NCBI RefSeq assembly: GCF_017526105.1
Contig: NZ_CP071839.1
Location: forward strand, 6,672,001 to 6,736,000
DNA from: Streptomyces cyanogenus
GTDB taxonomy: Bacteria; Actinomycetota; Actinomycetes; Streptomycetales; Streptomycetaceae
Reading direction: 5' to 3'
DNA: 64,000 bases
This document shows, piece by piece, positions 17,762-27,200 of this stretch. The stretch's first letter is position 1, and each line of letters begins with the position of its first letter. A program made the position numbers and the translations under genes. The notes beneath the pieces are model-generated. The model made no database searches. It saw nothing but the letters and a program-made list of their open reading frames with translations, and was not told where the DNA came from.

Positions 17762-20455
17762 TCAGTCGACGGCGAACGCGTCCAGGTCCGGCAGGTTCAG
17801 CTCGGCCCAGATGACCTTGCCGTGCGGGGTGTACCGGGTGCCCCAGCGCTCGGCCAGCTGCGAGACCAGGAACAGGCCCCGGCCGCCCTCGTCGGTCGTC
17901 GCGGCGTACCGCAGATGCGGCGAGGTGCTGCTGCCGTCGGCCACCTCGCAGATCAGCGTGCGGTCGTTGATCAGCCGTACGTGGATCGGGTCGGAGCCGT
18001 ACCGGATGGCGTTGGTGATCAGCTCGCTCAGCACGAGCTCCATCCCGAAGCCCAGCTCGGACAGCCCCCACTCCTCCAGCTTGGCGGAGACCGCGCCGCG
18101 CATCCCCGACACGGCGGCCGGATCGCGCGGCACGTCCCAGTCGGCGACCCGGTCGGCCGGCAGCACCCGGGTGCGCGCGATGAGCAGCGCGACGTCGTCC
18201 CCGGGCCGCTCGGGCAGCAACTGCTCCAGCACCGCCTGGCAGCTCTCCTCCGGCGGCCGGCCGGGATGGCCCGCCAGGGCCCGGCGCAGCAGCTCCATGC
18301 CCTCGTCCAGGTCCCGTCTGCGGTCCTCGATCAGACCGTCGGTGTACAGGACGAGCTGGCTGCCCTCGGCCAGCTCCAGCTCGGCCGTGCGGAACGGCAT
18401 GCCGCCCAGGCCCAGCGGCGGCCCGGCCGGCAGCTCGGGGAAGACGACGCTGCCGTCGGGGTGCACCAGCGCCGGCGCCGGATGCCCGGCCCGGGCCATG
18501 ACACAGCGGCGCGTCACCGGGTCGTAGATCGCGTACAGACAGGTGGCACCCACGATCTCCCCGGCCGTCTCCGGGCAGGCCTCGTCCTGGTCGATGCGGC
18601 CGACCAGATCGTCCAGGTGCTGGAGCAGTTCGTCCGGCGGCAGGTCCAGCGTGGAGAAGTTGTGCACCGCGGTCCGCAGCCGGCCCATCGTCGCGGCGGC
18701 GTGCAGACCGTGCCCCACCACGTCACCGACGGCCAGCGCCACCCGGCCGCCCGGCAGCGGGATCACGTCGAACCAGTCGCCGCTCACCCCGGACTGCGCC
18801 GGCAGATAGCGGTAGCCGACGTCCAGCGCGCTCTGCTCGGGCAGCGCCCGGGGCAGCAGACTGCGCTGCAGCGTGACCGCCAGGGCGTGCTCGCGGGTGT
18901 AGCGGCGGGCGTTGTCGATGCTGACCGCGGCCCGGGCCACCAGCTCCTCCGCCAGGGACAGCTCGTCCGCGTCGAACGGCTCCCGCTTGGAGCGCCAGAA
19001 GTTGGCCATGCCCAGGACGACCCCGCGCGCCCGGATGGGCGCGGAGATGAGCGAGTGGATGCCGAAGTCCAGGATCTGCCGGGTCCGCTCCGGGTCCTGG
19101 GCCCGCCAGCCGTCGGCGGACGCCAGGTCGGTCACCAGCTGCGAGCGCCCGGCGCCGTAACCGCGGGCCTGCGGGGTGGTGGGCAGGAAGTCGATCAGCC
19201 GGCCCTGCTCGTAGAGCGGGTGGTCGTCCCGGATGCCGCACACGGCGACCCGCCGCATGTCCGTCGCCGTCGGAGCCGGCTCCTCGCCGTGCAGCACGGC
19301 GTCGGCCAGGTCGACGGTGATGAAGTCGGCGAACCGCGGCACGGCCACCCGCGCCAGCTCGTCGGCCGTGCGCATCACGTCCAGCGTGCTGCCGATGCAC
19401 AGGCCCGCGTCGTACAGCAGCTCCAGCCGCTCCAGGGCGGTCTGGGCGCGGCCGGACACCGCCTGCAGCTCGGTGGAGTCGCGCAGCGTCACGACGGTGC
19501 CGCCGGGGCAGCCGGCGCGGTCGGTGGGCCGCTGGTTGACCGCCAGCAGGCGTCCCTTGGCGAAGTGCAGTTCGTCGCTGGCCGGGCGCCCGGAGGCGAG
19601 CAGCTCCAGCGTCGCCGGGTCGAGATCCGGCAGCTCCCGCAGCACGCGTCCCTCGGCGTCGGCGGGCAGCTCCAGCAGGCGCCGGGCCTCGTCGTTGACG
19701 AGCAGCAGCCGGCCGTCGGCCCCGATGATGAGCACGCCCTCGCGCACCGAGTGCAGCACGGTGTCGTGGTGCTGGTACATGCGGCTCATCTCGTCCGGGG
19801 CCAGGCTGTGCGTCTGCCGCCGCAGCCGGCGCCCCACCAGGGCCGTACCACCGGTCGACACCACCAGCGCGCCGGCCCCCGCACCCAGGATGATCGGCAG
19901 CTGCCGGTCCAGCTCGCTGGTGACGTTCTTGACCTTCAGACCGGCGGAGACCAGAGCGACCACCTTGCCGTGGGCGTCGTCCACGGGCACGGTGGCCTGC
20001 ACCTCGTGGCCCAGCGGGCCGTGCACGCTCTCGGTGTACACCTTGCCGGCCAGCGACGGCTCGATGGTGCCCACGAACCGCTTGCCGATCCGGCCGGGCA
20101 TCGGATGGGTGTAGCGGATGCCGTGGGTGTCCATGACCACGATGAAGTCGACCCCCGCGGACTTGCGGCCCGCCTCGGTCATCGGCTGCAGGATCCGGGA
20201 GGGCTCGGGGGACCGCAGCGCCTGGAGCAGGCCCGGAGAGTGGGCGAAGGTCTGCGCGACGGCTATCGAACGGTGCTTGGCCTCGGCGGTGGTGTCCCGT
20301 CTCGACTGCATGACGAGTGCGAGGACGGCGCACAGGACGAGGAGTACCACGAGCGCGACCTGGAACAGGAAGACCTGTCCGGCGACGCTCCGGGGAACCT
20401 TGCCGATGACAGCGCGCCATCCGAGACGCCTGTATCGGACAGATGCGTCCGACAT
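17762..20455 (-). CDS. SpoIIE-type PP2C phosphatase with membrane sensor, PAS, GAF and ATPase domains
   Basis: 897 aa. The order from the N-terminus is: membrane helix at about 22-48; extracellular sensor region at about 50-175 (a cache-like fold containing FIVVMDTHGIRYTHP); second membrane helix near 190; PAS at about 225-330; GAF at about 340-530; PP2C/SpoIIE phosphatase at about 545-760 (SGDWFDVIPLPGGRVALAVG, DGLIEDRRR); and a GHKL anti-sigma-like ATPase at 770-890 (LVLSELITNAIRYG, EGGRGLFLVSQLA). The layout suggests one polypeptide that can phosphorylate and dephosphorylate anti-sigma antagonists in response to an outside signal. The start at 20455 matches the family; the longer open frame upstream is antisense clutter. 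Confidence 0.87.
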   Translation of the reverse strand: MSDASVRYRRLGWRAVIGKVPRSVAGQVFLFQVALVVLLVLCAVLALVMQSRRDTTAEAKHRSIAVAQTFAHSPGLLQALRSPEPSRILQPMTEAGRKSAGVDFIVVMDTHGIRYTHPMPGRIGKRFVGTIEPSLAGKVYTESVHGPLGHEVQATVPVDDAHGKVVALVSAGLKVKNVTSELDRQLPIILGAGAGALVVSTGGTALVGRRLRRQTHSLAPDEMSRMYQHHDTVLHSVREGVLIIGADGRLLLVNDEARRLLELPADAEGRVLRELPDLDPATLELLASGRPASDELHFAKGRLLAVNQRPTDRAGCPGGTVVTLRDSTELQAVSGRAQTALERLELLYDAGLCIGSTLDVMRTADELARVAVPRFADFITVDLADAVLHGEEPAPTATDMRRVAVCGIRDDHPLYEQGRLIDFLPTTPQARGYGAGRSQLVTDLASADGWRAQDPERTRQILDFGIHSLISAPIRARGVVLGMANFWRSKREPFDADELSLAEELVARAAVSIDNARRYTREHALAVTLQRSLLPRALPEQSALDVGYRYLPAQSGVSGDWFDVIPLPGGRVALAVGDVVGHGLHAAATMGRLRTAVHNFSTLDLPPDELLQHLDDLVGRIDQDEACPETAGEIVGATCLYAIYDPVTRRCVMARAGHPAPALVHPDGSVVFPELPAGPPLGLGGMPFRTAELELAEGSQLVLYTDGLIEDRRRDLDEGMELLRRALAGHPGRPPEESCQAVLEQLLPERPGDDVALLIARTRVLPADRVADWDVPRDPAAVSGMRGAVSAKLEEWGLSELGFGMELVLSELITNAIRYGSDPIHVRLINDRTLICEVADGSSTSPHLRYAATTDEGGRGLFLVSQLAERWGTRYTPHGKVIWAELNLPDLDAFAVD

Positions 20456-20583
20456 GCCCGCATTTGTAGCACTGGTTTTTTCCGTGTGGCTATGGTGCGT
20501 CCACGAGGTGGACATATTCAAACCGGCACCGGCGGCCCGAGCGGCCCGCCGGCCCCGGCGTGCCGCCGGACCGCGCCCGGGCG

Positions 20584-21033
20584 TCATGGCGACCCGCCGA
20601 CCGCCACGTACGCGGGCCGCAGCAGCCGGTCGCCGATCCGGTAGCCGGGGCGCAGGATCTCCGCGCAGACCAGCCGCTCGGCGCCCGGGGCCGCACGGTG
20701 CACCACCGCCTCGTGGCACGCCGGGTCGAACGGCTCGCCCTCCTCCCCGAACGCCTCCAGCCCCAGCGATCCCAGCCGCGTGCGCAGCGTGTCGGCGATG
20801 TCCTTCAGACCGGGCGTGAGCGGCTCGTGCGCACAGGCCCGGTCCACGGCGTCCACCACCGGGAGCAGCGCGGTCAGCACGTTGGCGACGGCGATCTCGC
20901 GCACGGCCATGCGGTCCCGCCGCACCCGCTTGCGGTAGTTGTCGTACTCCGCCTTCACCCTCTGCAGATCGGCGGTGCGCTCCTGGAGCAGGCGCTCCAC
21001 CTCACTGGTGCTCGTCGTCCGCGCCCCGTCCAT
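20584..21033 (-). CDS. grpE: GrpE-like nucleotide exchange factor (short)
   Basis: 149 aa, shorter than the main streptomycete GrpE of about 220 aa because the long N-terminal tail is missing. The coiled-coil entry (ERTADLQRVKAEYDNYRKRV) and the beta domain (HEAVVHR, VCAEILRPGYRIGDRLLRPA) are both present. It would drive ADP release from the DnaK encoded directly upstream; its ATG lies 2 bases past the dnaK stop. This is a second, paralogous GrpE of the genome rather than the housekeeping one (inferred from length and context). Confidence 0.87.
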   Translation of the reverse strand: MDGARTTSTSEVERLLQERTADLQRVKAEYDNYRKRVRRDRMAVREIAVANVLTALLPVVDAVDRACAHEPLTPGLKDIADTLRTRLGSLGLEAFGEEGEPFDPACHEAVVHRAAPGAERLVCAEILRPGYRIGDRLLRPAYVAVGGSP

Positions 21034-21035
21034 CG

Positions 21036-22892
21036 TCAGCCCGCCTCCGGCTTGTCGTCGTCGACGATCTCGGCGTCCACCACCTCGTCGTCCCCGGCGG
21101 GGGGCGTCGTGCCGCCGGCACCGGGCTGCGCGGCCTGCTCGGTCCGCGACCGCTCGTACAGCGCCGTACCGATCTTCTGCGCGGCCTGCGCGGCATGGTC
21201 CAGGGCCTGCCGGATCGCCTCCGTGTCCTCCGACTTCAGCTTCTCCTTCAGCTCGGCCAGCGCCGTCTCCGTCTCGGACCTCGCGTCCGCCGGGATCTGC
21301 TCGGCGTTGTCCTTGATCAGCTTCTCGGTGGAGTAGACGAGCTGCTCGGCCTGGTTGCGGGTCTCCGCGGCCTCCCGCCGCTTGCGGTCCTCCTCGGCGT
21401 GCTGCTCCGCCTCCCGGACCATGCGGTCGATGTCGTCGCGGGGCAGCGCCGAACCGCCGGTGACGGTCATCTTCTGCTCCTTGCCGGTGCCGAGGTCCTT
21501 CGCCGAGACGTGCATGATGCCGTTGGCGTCGATGTCGAAGGCCACCTCGATCTGCGGCACCCCGCGCGGGGCGGGCGCGATGCCGGTCAGCTCGAACATG
21601 CCGAGCTTCTTGTTGTACGCCGCGATCTCCCGCTCGCCCTGGTAGACCTGGATCGTCACGGAGGGCTGGTTGTCCTCGGCCGTGGTGAAGATCTCCGAGC
21701 GCTTGGTCGGGATCGTGGTGTTGCGCTCGATCAGCTTGGTCATGATGCCGCCCTTGGTCTCGATGCCGAGGGACAGCGGGGTGACGTCGAGGAGCAGGAC
21801 GTCCTTGACCTCGCCCTTGAGCACACCGGCCTGCAGGGAGGCGCCGACGGCCACCACCTCGTCGGGGTTGACGCCCTTGTGCGGGTCCTTGCCGGTCAGC
21901 TCCTTCACCAGCTCGGTCACGGCCGGCATCCGCGTCGAGCCGCCCACCAGGACCACGTGGTCGATGTCGGACACCTTGATCCCGGCGTCCTTGATCGCAT
22001 TGTGGAACGGCGCCTTGCACCGCTCCAGCAGGTCCGCCGTCAACTGCTGGAACTGGGCGCGGGTCAGCTTCTCGTCCAGGTGCAGCGGACCCTCCGCGGA
22101 CGCGGTGATGTACGGCAGGTTGATCGAGGTCTCGGTCGAGGACGACAGCTCGATCTTCGCCCGCTCCGCGGCCTCCCGCAGCCGCTGCACGGCCATCTTG
22201 TCCTTGGCCAGGTCGACGCCGTAGTTGTTCTTGAACTGCTGGACCAGGTGGTCCACGACCCGCTGGTCCCAGTCGTCGCCCCCGAGGCGCGTGTCGCCGT
22301 TGGTGGCCTTCACCTCGATGACGCCCTCGCCCATCTCCAGCAGCGACACGTCGAAGGTGCCGCCGCCCAGGTCGAAGACGAGGACCGTCTGGTCGTTCTC
22401 CTTGTCCAGCCCGTACGCCAGCGCCGCCGCCGTCGGCTCGTTGATGATCCGCAGGACGTTCAGGCCCGCGATCTCACCAGCCTCCTTCGTGGCCTGCCGC
22501 TGGGCGTCGTCGAAGTAGGCGGGTACGGTGATCACCGCGTCGGTGACGTCCTCGCCGAGGTACGCCTCCGCGTCCCGCTTCAGCTTCTGCAGCACGCGCG
22601 CGGAGATCTCCTGTGCGGTGTACCGCTTGCCGTCGACGTCCCCCTGCTCGGGGAACCGCCAGGCGTGGTCGCCCACGTGCCGCTTGACCGAGCGCGCGGT
22701 GCGCTCCACGTTCGTCACGGCCTGCCGCTTGGCCACCTCGCCGACCAGCACCTCGCCGTTCTTGGCGAAGGCCACGACCGACGGTGTGGTCCGTGCGCCT
22801 TCCGTGTTCGTGATGACGGTGGGCTCGCCGCCCTCCAGGACCGAGACCACCGAGTTCGTCGTACCGAGGTCGATACCGACCGGACGCGCCAT
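21036..22892 (-). CDS. dnaK: Hsp70 chaperone DnaK (paralogue)
   Basis: 618 aa. The ATPase domain has GIDLGTTNSVV, VLVFDLGGGTFDVSLLEM and the VLVGGSTRMPAV motif; the substrate-binding domain is complete and the C-terminus ends in the acidic EVVDAEIVDDD tail typical of DnaK. It is the middle gene of an operon of J-like protein, dnaK and grpE, whose promoter carries an HspR-type site, so it should be heat-induced. The ATG has GGAGGGAGAACG upstream. Confidence 0.95.
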   Translation of the reverse strand: MARPVGIDLGTTNSVVSVLEGGEPTVITNTEGARTTPSVVAFAKNGEVLVGEVAKRQAVTNVERTARSVKRHVGDHAWRFPEQGDVDGKRYTAQEISARVLQKLKRDAEAYLGEDVTDAVITVPAYFDDAQRQATKEAGEIAGLNVLRIINEPTAAALAYGLDKENDQTVLVFDLGGGTFDVSLLEMGEGVIEVKATNGDTRLGGDDWDQRVVDHLVQQFKNNYGVDLAKDKMAVQRLREAAERAKIELSSSTETSINLPYITASAEGPLHLDEKLTRAQFQQLTADLLERCKAPFHNAIKDAGIKVSDIDHVVLVGGSTRMPAVTELVKELTGKDPHKGVNPDEVVAVGASLQAGVLKGEVKDVLLLDVTPLSLGIETKGGIMTKLIERNTTIPTKRSEIFTTAEDNQPSVTIQVYQGEREIAAYNKKLGMFELTGIAPAPRGVPQIEVAFDIDANGIMHVSAKDLGTGKEQKMTVTGGSALPRDDIDRMVREAEQHAEEDRKRREAAETRNQAEQLVYSTEKLIKDNAEQIPADARSETETALAELKEKLKSEDTEAIRQALDHAAQAAQKIGTALYERSRTEQAAQPGAGGTTPPAGDDEVVDAEIVDDDKPEAG

Positions 22893-22913
22893 CTGCGTTC
22901 TCCCTCCTCGTCC

Positions 22914-23273
22914 TCACCCCGTGCGCCGCACGTGTGACCCACCGGGTACCCGGCGCACCGGTCCTGCGCGCAGCGGCGGCTCGGGAGCCGGGACGCCCGG
23001 CACGACGAGGTACCGGCGCGGCCCGGCGGCGCCGGCCGGGCGGTACGACGGCCTGTACGAGCGCTCGTACGCCTGGTCGTAGGCCGCGCGCCGCACCGGG
23101 TCCCGCAGCGTCTCGTACGCCGCCCGCACCTCACCGAACCGGGCGGCGGTGACCGCGTCGACCCGGGTGTCCGGGCGCAGTTCCCGAGCCCTGCGGCGGA
23201 AGGCCGAGGTGATCGCCCCGACCGTGGCCGAGGGCGGTACGCCCAGCACCGCGTACAGGTCCGGCTCCTGCAT
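22914..23273 (-). CDS. Short J-domain-like protein with RPD in place of HPD
   Basis: 119 aa. Residues 1-70 follow a DnaJ J-domain (DLYAVLGVPPSATVGAITSA, then FGEVRAAYETLRDPVRRAAYD), but the catalytic HPD loop reads RPD (ELRPDTRVD). The His is needed to stimulate DnaK in known J-proteins, so it may bind without activating, or act differently. The last 45 residues are Tyr/Pro/Arg-rich without Zn fingers. It is first in the operon with dnaK and grpE. The ATG at 23273 has GAGGAGGTGG upstream. Confidence 0.8.
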   Translation of the reverse strand: MQEPDLYAVLGVPPSATVGAITSAFRRRARELRPDTRVDAVTAARFGEVRAAYETLRDPVRRAAYDQAYERSYRPSYRPAGAAGPRRYLVVPGVPAPEPPLRAGPVRRVPGGSHVRRTG

Positions 23274-23334
23274 CTGGGCCACCTCCTCACCCGCCACCGA
23301 CTGTGGCTCCGGACCGGGAATTGCCTCACCACTC

Positions 23335-23364
23335 CGAATAAAACTTGAGTTGACCCTTGTCAAG
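23335..23364 (-). promoter_or_regulatory. Chaperone operon promoter with embedded HspR (HAIR-like) operator
   Basis: Read on the minus strand, CTTGACA-N7-ACTCAAG (23364-23344) matches the HspR site HAIR (CTTGAGT-N7-ACTCAAG) in 12 of 14 arm bases. The same bases contain a -35 TTGACA, and 17 bases on is a -10 TATTCG (23340-23335). A repressor bound here would block RNA polymerase directly. The first gene starts about 62 bases downstream. Confidence 0.78.
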
Positions 23365-23454
23365 GGTACTCCGGCCGCCCGGTCGCCGGGCCCGTCGCCG
23401 CACGACCGTTCACACCGGAAGCGCTTGGTGCCGGCTTCCAGGAAAGGCATGTAG

Positions 23455-23468
23455 TGGGAGCGCTCCCG
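23455..23468 (+). promoter_or_regulatory. CebR-type operator (cellulose/cellobiose regulon)
   Basis: TGGGAGCGCTCCCG matches the CebR box TGGGAGCGCTCCCA at 13 of 14 bases. CebR represses cellulase and cellobiose-transport genes in streptomycetes until cello-oligosaccharide is present. A second LacI-like palindrome (AAGCGCTT, 23419-23426) is about 30 bases upstream. The downstream gene is broken. Confidence 0.75.
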
Positions 23469-23597
23469 TGGGTCACCGTTCCGGGTCCGCTCACCACGAC
23501 CAAGGAGGAGGGCCGGCCCTTCCTCACCGTCGACCACCCGCCGCTGCACGGTTCGTCTGCTCCTGCTCCGACCTCGTGTGCGACGGCGGCGACGGCG

Positions 23598-23871
23598 AGG
23601 TGACCGGCGTCCACGACCCCGGCAATCCCACCGAACCATGGTTGCCGACAGCGGTGACGTGCCGATGCCCGGCTGGACGGTCGACTGGTCCCTGCCGGCC
23701 GGCCAGAAGGTGGCCGACCTCTGGAACGGCACCGCCGCCTACGCCGGACGGGACGTCATGGTCCACAACGCCGGCGGGAACGGCTCGTCGAGTCCCGGGT
23801 GGTCGACCCGTTCGGCTGCACCGCCCGGGGAGGGTGACAGCGTCACCACCCTGCCCTGTCGGGTCGGTTGA
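23598..23871 (+). pseudogene. Decayed secreted cellulase-type gene, CBM2 remnant
   Basis: The frame ending at 23869-23871 reads GWTVDWSLPAGQKVADLWNG and then AYAGRDVMVHNAGGNGS, which is a family 2 carbohydrate-binding module (compare GWTVTWTFPAGQKVTQLWNG). The N-terminal half of the module, the signal peptide and any catalytic domain are missing, and the C-terminal end changes phase near 23795. With a CebR box 130 bases upstream this was probably a cellulase, LPMO or expansin-like gene that has lost its middle. Confidence 0.62.
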
Positions 23872-23998
23872 GCCGCTCTGGGCGGACCCGGTGGCTGTGC
23901 GCACCGGGTCCGCGAGCCGGACAGGTGAGGGGGGTGGGGTACCTGCCCGGAGGGAATGGCCTGCGAACTGCGTGGCTTGTGCGGCGAGTTGGGTGCGC

Positions 23999-24055
23999 GA
24001 CATCGTTGTCACATGGTCTGTACATGACTCTACCGCCTCAACAGACAACGATGTC
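23999..24055 (+). promoter_or_regulatory. Paired operator before GH92 gene 1
   Basis: GACATCGTTGTC (23999-24010) and GACAACGATGTC (24044-24055) are exact reverse complements, with centres 45 bases apart, about 150-200 bases upstream of the start. Each is itself nearly palindromic. The same 12-mer, fully palindromic, precedes the other GH92 gene at 31423-31434. The form suggests a LacI-family regulator. Confidence 0.7.
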
Positions 24056-24205
24056 AACCTGCTTGGTTAGCCCGACCGGGTGATGCGGGCGTACGCCTGA
24101 CGGCGCGTACGCGGTCTTCCGTGGTACCGGTGACACGCGCTACTGTCCCAGCGGCTTGTGCGACCTGTGGTGCGCGACCCGTCCGTTAGGAGGAAGGGCC
24201 GCGTC

Positions 24206-27200
24206 ATGCGTTTGAGATCCGCGTCCCTGCTGCTGGCCGCGCTCCTCGCGACCGGCGGCACCGCAACCCCCGCCCTGGCGGCGACCGCCGCTCCCCCCGT
24301 CCTCGTCAAGGACCCCACCCCGTACGTCGATCCGCTGATCGGCACCAGGAACGGCGGCGACGTCTTCCCGGGCGCCGTCGTGCCGTTCGGCATGTTCTCC
24401 TGGAGCCCGGAGAACACGCGCGGCGACGCCACCAGAACCGCCGCCCCGGGCGGCTACCAGTACGACGCCACCCGCATCCGCGGTTTCAGCCTCACCCACA
24501 TGTCAGGCACCGGCTGCGCGGGCGGCAGCGGGGACATCCCGTTCTTCCCGTACGCCGGCGAGGTCACCTCCTCCCCGGCGAGCGACACCAAGGACGCCGT
24601 CTACGCCTCCGACTTCCGCCACGCCGACGAGACCGCCGAGCCCGGCCACTACCGGGTCGGGCTGGCCTCCGGTGTCACCGCCGACCTCACCGCGACCGCG
24701 CGCACCGGTTCGGCCCGCTTCACCTACCCGGCCGGCAAGCCCGCCTCCCTGCTCGTGCGCACCGCCAACTCCGAGGTGGGCTCGGAGGAGTCGACCGTCA
24801 CGATCGACCCGGACGCCCGGACCATCTCCGGCTCGGTCACCTCCGGCAACTTCTGCGGTTACCTCGACCCCGAAGGCCAACGCCCTTACTACACGCTCTA
24901 CTTCACCGCCCGCTTCGACCGCGCCTTCCAGGCCACCGGCACCTGGCACGACGACCGCCTGGACCCCGGCTCCCGCGAGGCGTCCGGCGGCACCGGCGGC
25001 TTCTCGCACGGCGGGCGGCCGGTCGCCGGGAAGGGGGCCGGCGGATACATCGAGTTCGCGCCCGGCGACGGCCCGGTCGGCGTCGAGGTCGGCGTCTCCT
25101 ACGTCAGCCGGGAGGCCGCCGCGGCCAACCTGGCCGCCGAGAACCCGCCGGGACGGTCCTTCGGCGCGGTCCGGGAGGCGGCCCGGCGGGCCTGGCGGGA
25201 GCGGCTCGGGGCCGTCCGGGTCGGCGGCGGCACGGACGCCGAGCGCACCACCTTCTACACCGCGCTCTACCACGCGCTGCTGCACCCGAACGTCATCAGC
25301 GACGCCGACGGCAGGTACCGGGGCGCCGACGGCCGCGTGCACACGGTCGGCCGGCGCCGGCAGGCCCAGTACGGCACCTTCTCCGGCTGGGACGTCTACC
25401 GCGACCAGGTGCAACTGCTGACGCTGCTCGACCCGCGCACTGGCTCGGACATCGCGCAGTCCCTGTACGAGCTGTCCCGGCAGAACGGCGGCGTGTGGGA
25501 CCGCTGGCTGCACGGGGCGAGCGGCACGCACGTCATGAACGGCGACCCCTCGGCGACCGCGCTGGCCGGCATCCACGCCTTCGGCGGCACGGACTTCGAC
25601 CTCCGCGGCGCCCTGAAGTCCCTGGTGCGGGCGGCGACCGTGCCCACACCGCAGGACCTGTCCCCGGCCGGCAAGCCCGTGCTGTCGGCGGGCCAGCGCC
25701 CCTCCCTCGACAAGTACCTCAAGCTGCACTACATGCCGAGCGTGTCCAACGCCTGGGGCGGGGCCGCCGAGACGCTGGAGATGTCCACCGCGGACTTCGC
25801 CATCGCCCAACTCGCCCGCTCGGCAGGGCAGAAGGGCACGGCGGACACCTTCACCCGCCGCGCCCAGTGGTGGCAGAACAACTTCGACGTCGCCGCCGCG
25901 CCGAACGGCGGGTACATCGCCAACCGCAAGGCCGACGGCAGCTGGGTCACCGGCTTCACCCCGGACACCGGCAACGGCTTCGTCGAGGGCACGGCCGCCC
26001 AGTACACCTGGATGGTCCCGCACGACCCGGCGGGCCTCTTCGCCGCACTGGGCGGCCGGGACAAGGCGCTCGCCCGGCTGGACGACTTCTTCCACGACGC
26101 CGACGGCGGATGGGCCTTCACCGGCAACGGCGGCACCAAGTCCGAGCTGGACAACGAGCCGTCGATCAACGTCCCCTACCTGTACGACTACGCCGGCGCC
26201 CCTTACAAGACGCAGGAGACCGTCCGCGCGGCGATGCGGCAGCTGTGGTCCGCCGAGCCCGGCGGCATCCCGGGCAACGACGACCTCGGCGCGATGTCCG
26301 CCTGGTACGTCTTCTCCGCCCTCGGCATGTACCCGCAGGTGCCGTCCCGCGCCGAACTGGTCCTCGCCTCACCGCTGTTCGAGCGGATCGAGATCGACCG
26401 GCCGCACGGCCGCGACATCTCCGTACGGGCCGCCGGAGCGGCGGCCGACGCGCCGTACGTCCGGTCCCTGAAGGTGAACGGCCGCAGCAGCGACCGGCCC
26501 TGGCTGCCCGCGTCCTTCGTCCGCGACGGCGGCCGGCTCGACTACACCCTGTCCGCCACTGCGGACCGCGGCTGGGGGGCGGACAGCCCGCCGCCGTCCT
26601 TCCGGGAGGGCGAGCAGCCGTACCAGATCGGCGTCGGTCCCACCACGGCCACGCTCGCCCCCGGTGACAGCACGAAGATCGGCGTCCGCGCGCTGTCGAT
26701 GACCGGCGGCCCCGGCCCCGAGGTGCGTTTCCGGGTGCGGACCCCGGCCGGGGTGACGGCTGCGCCCGCCGAGGGCACGGTCACCGACGGCGCCCAGGAG
26801 ATCACCCTCACGGCGGCCCGGGACGCGCAGCAGGGCTTCGCCGACGTCCAGGTCACGGTGACCTCGGGCGACTCCTCCTACGAGCAGCCGGTGGCGCTCA
26901 CCGTGGCCGCCCCGGGCACCCTGCTCGCCGCCTACAACAGCACCGGTGTCTCCGACGACGACGGCGACCACGACGAGGCCGACTACGACGGCGGCGGCTG
27001 GAGCTACTCCCGGCAGGCCCTCGCGGCGGCCGGCCTCACCCCGGGCAAGCAGGCCACGGTCGACGGCCTCGCCTTCACCTGGCCCGCCTCACCGGCCGGC
27101 CGCCCCGACAACGCCTCGGCGTCCGGCCAGACCATCCGACTGGCCGCCCCGGCGGGCGCGTTGTCCTTCATCGGCAGCGCGGTCAACGGCAACCAGCAGA

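Noticed and set aside
17762..20719. Longer start (20719) for the SpoIIE-type gene
   Set aside because: The first 88 residues are Arg/Ala/Pro-rich antisense-type sequence with no motif and would overlap the end of grpE; ATG at 20455 leads directly into the membrane helix region.
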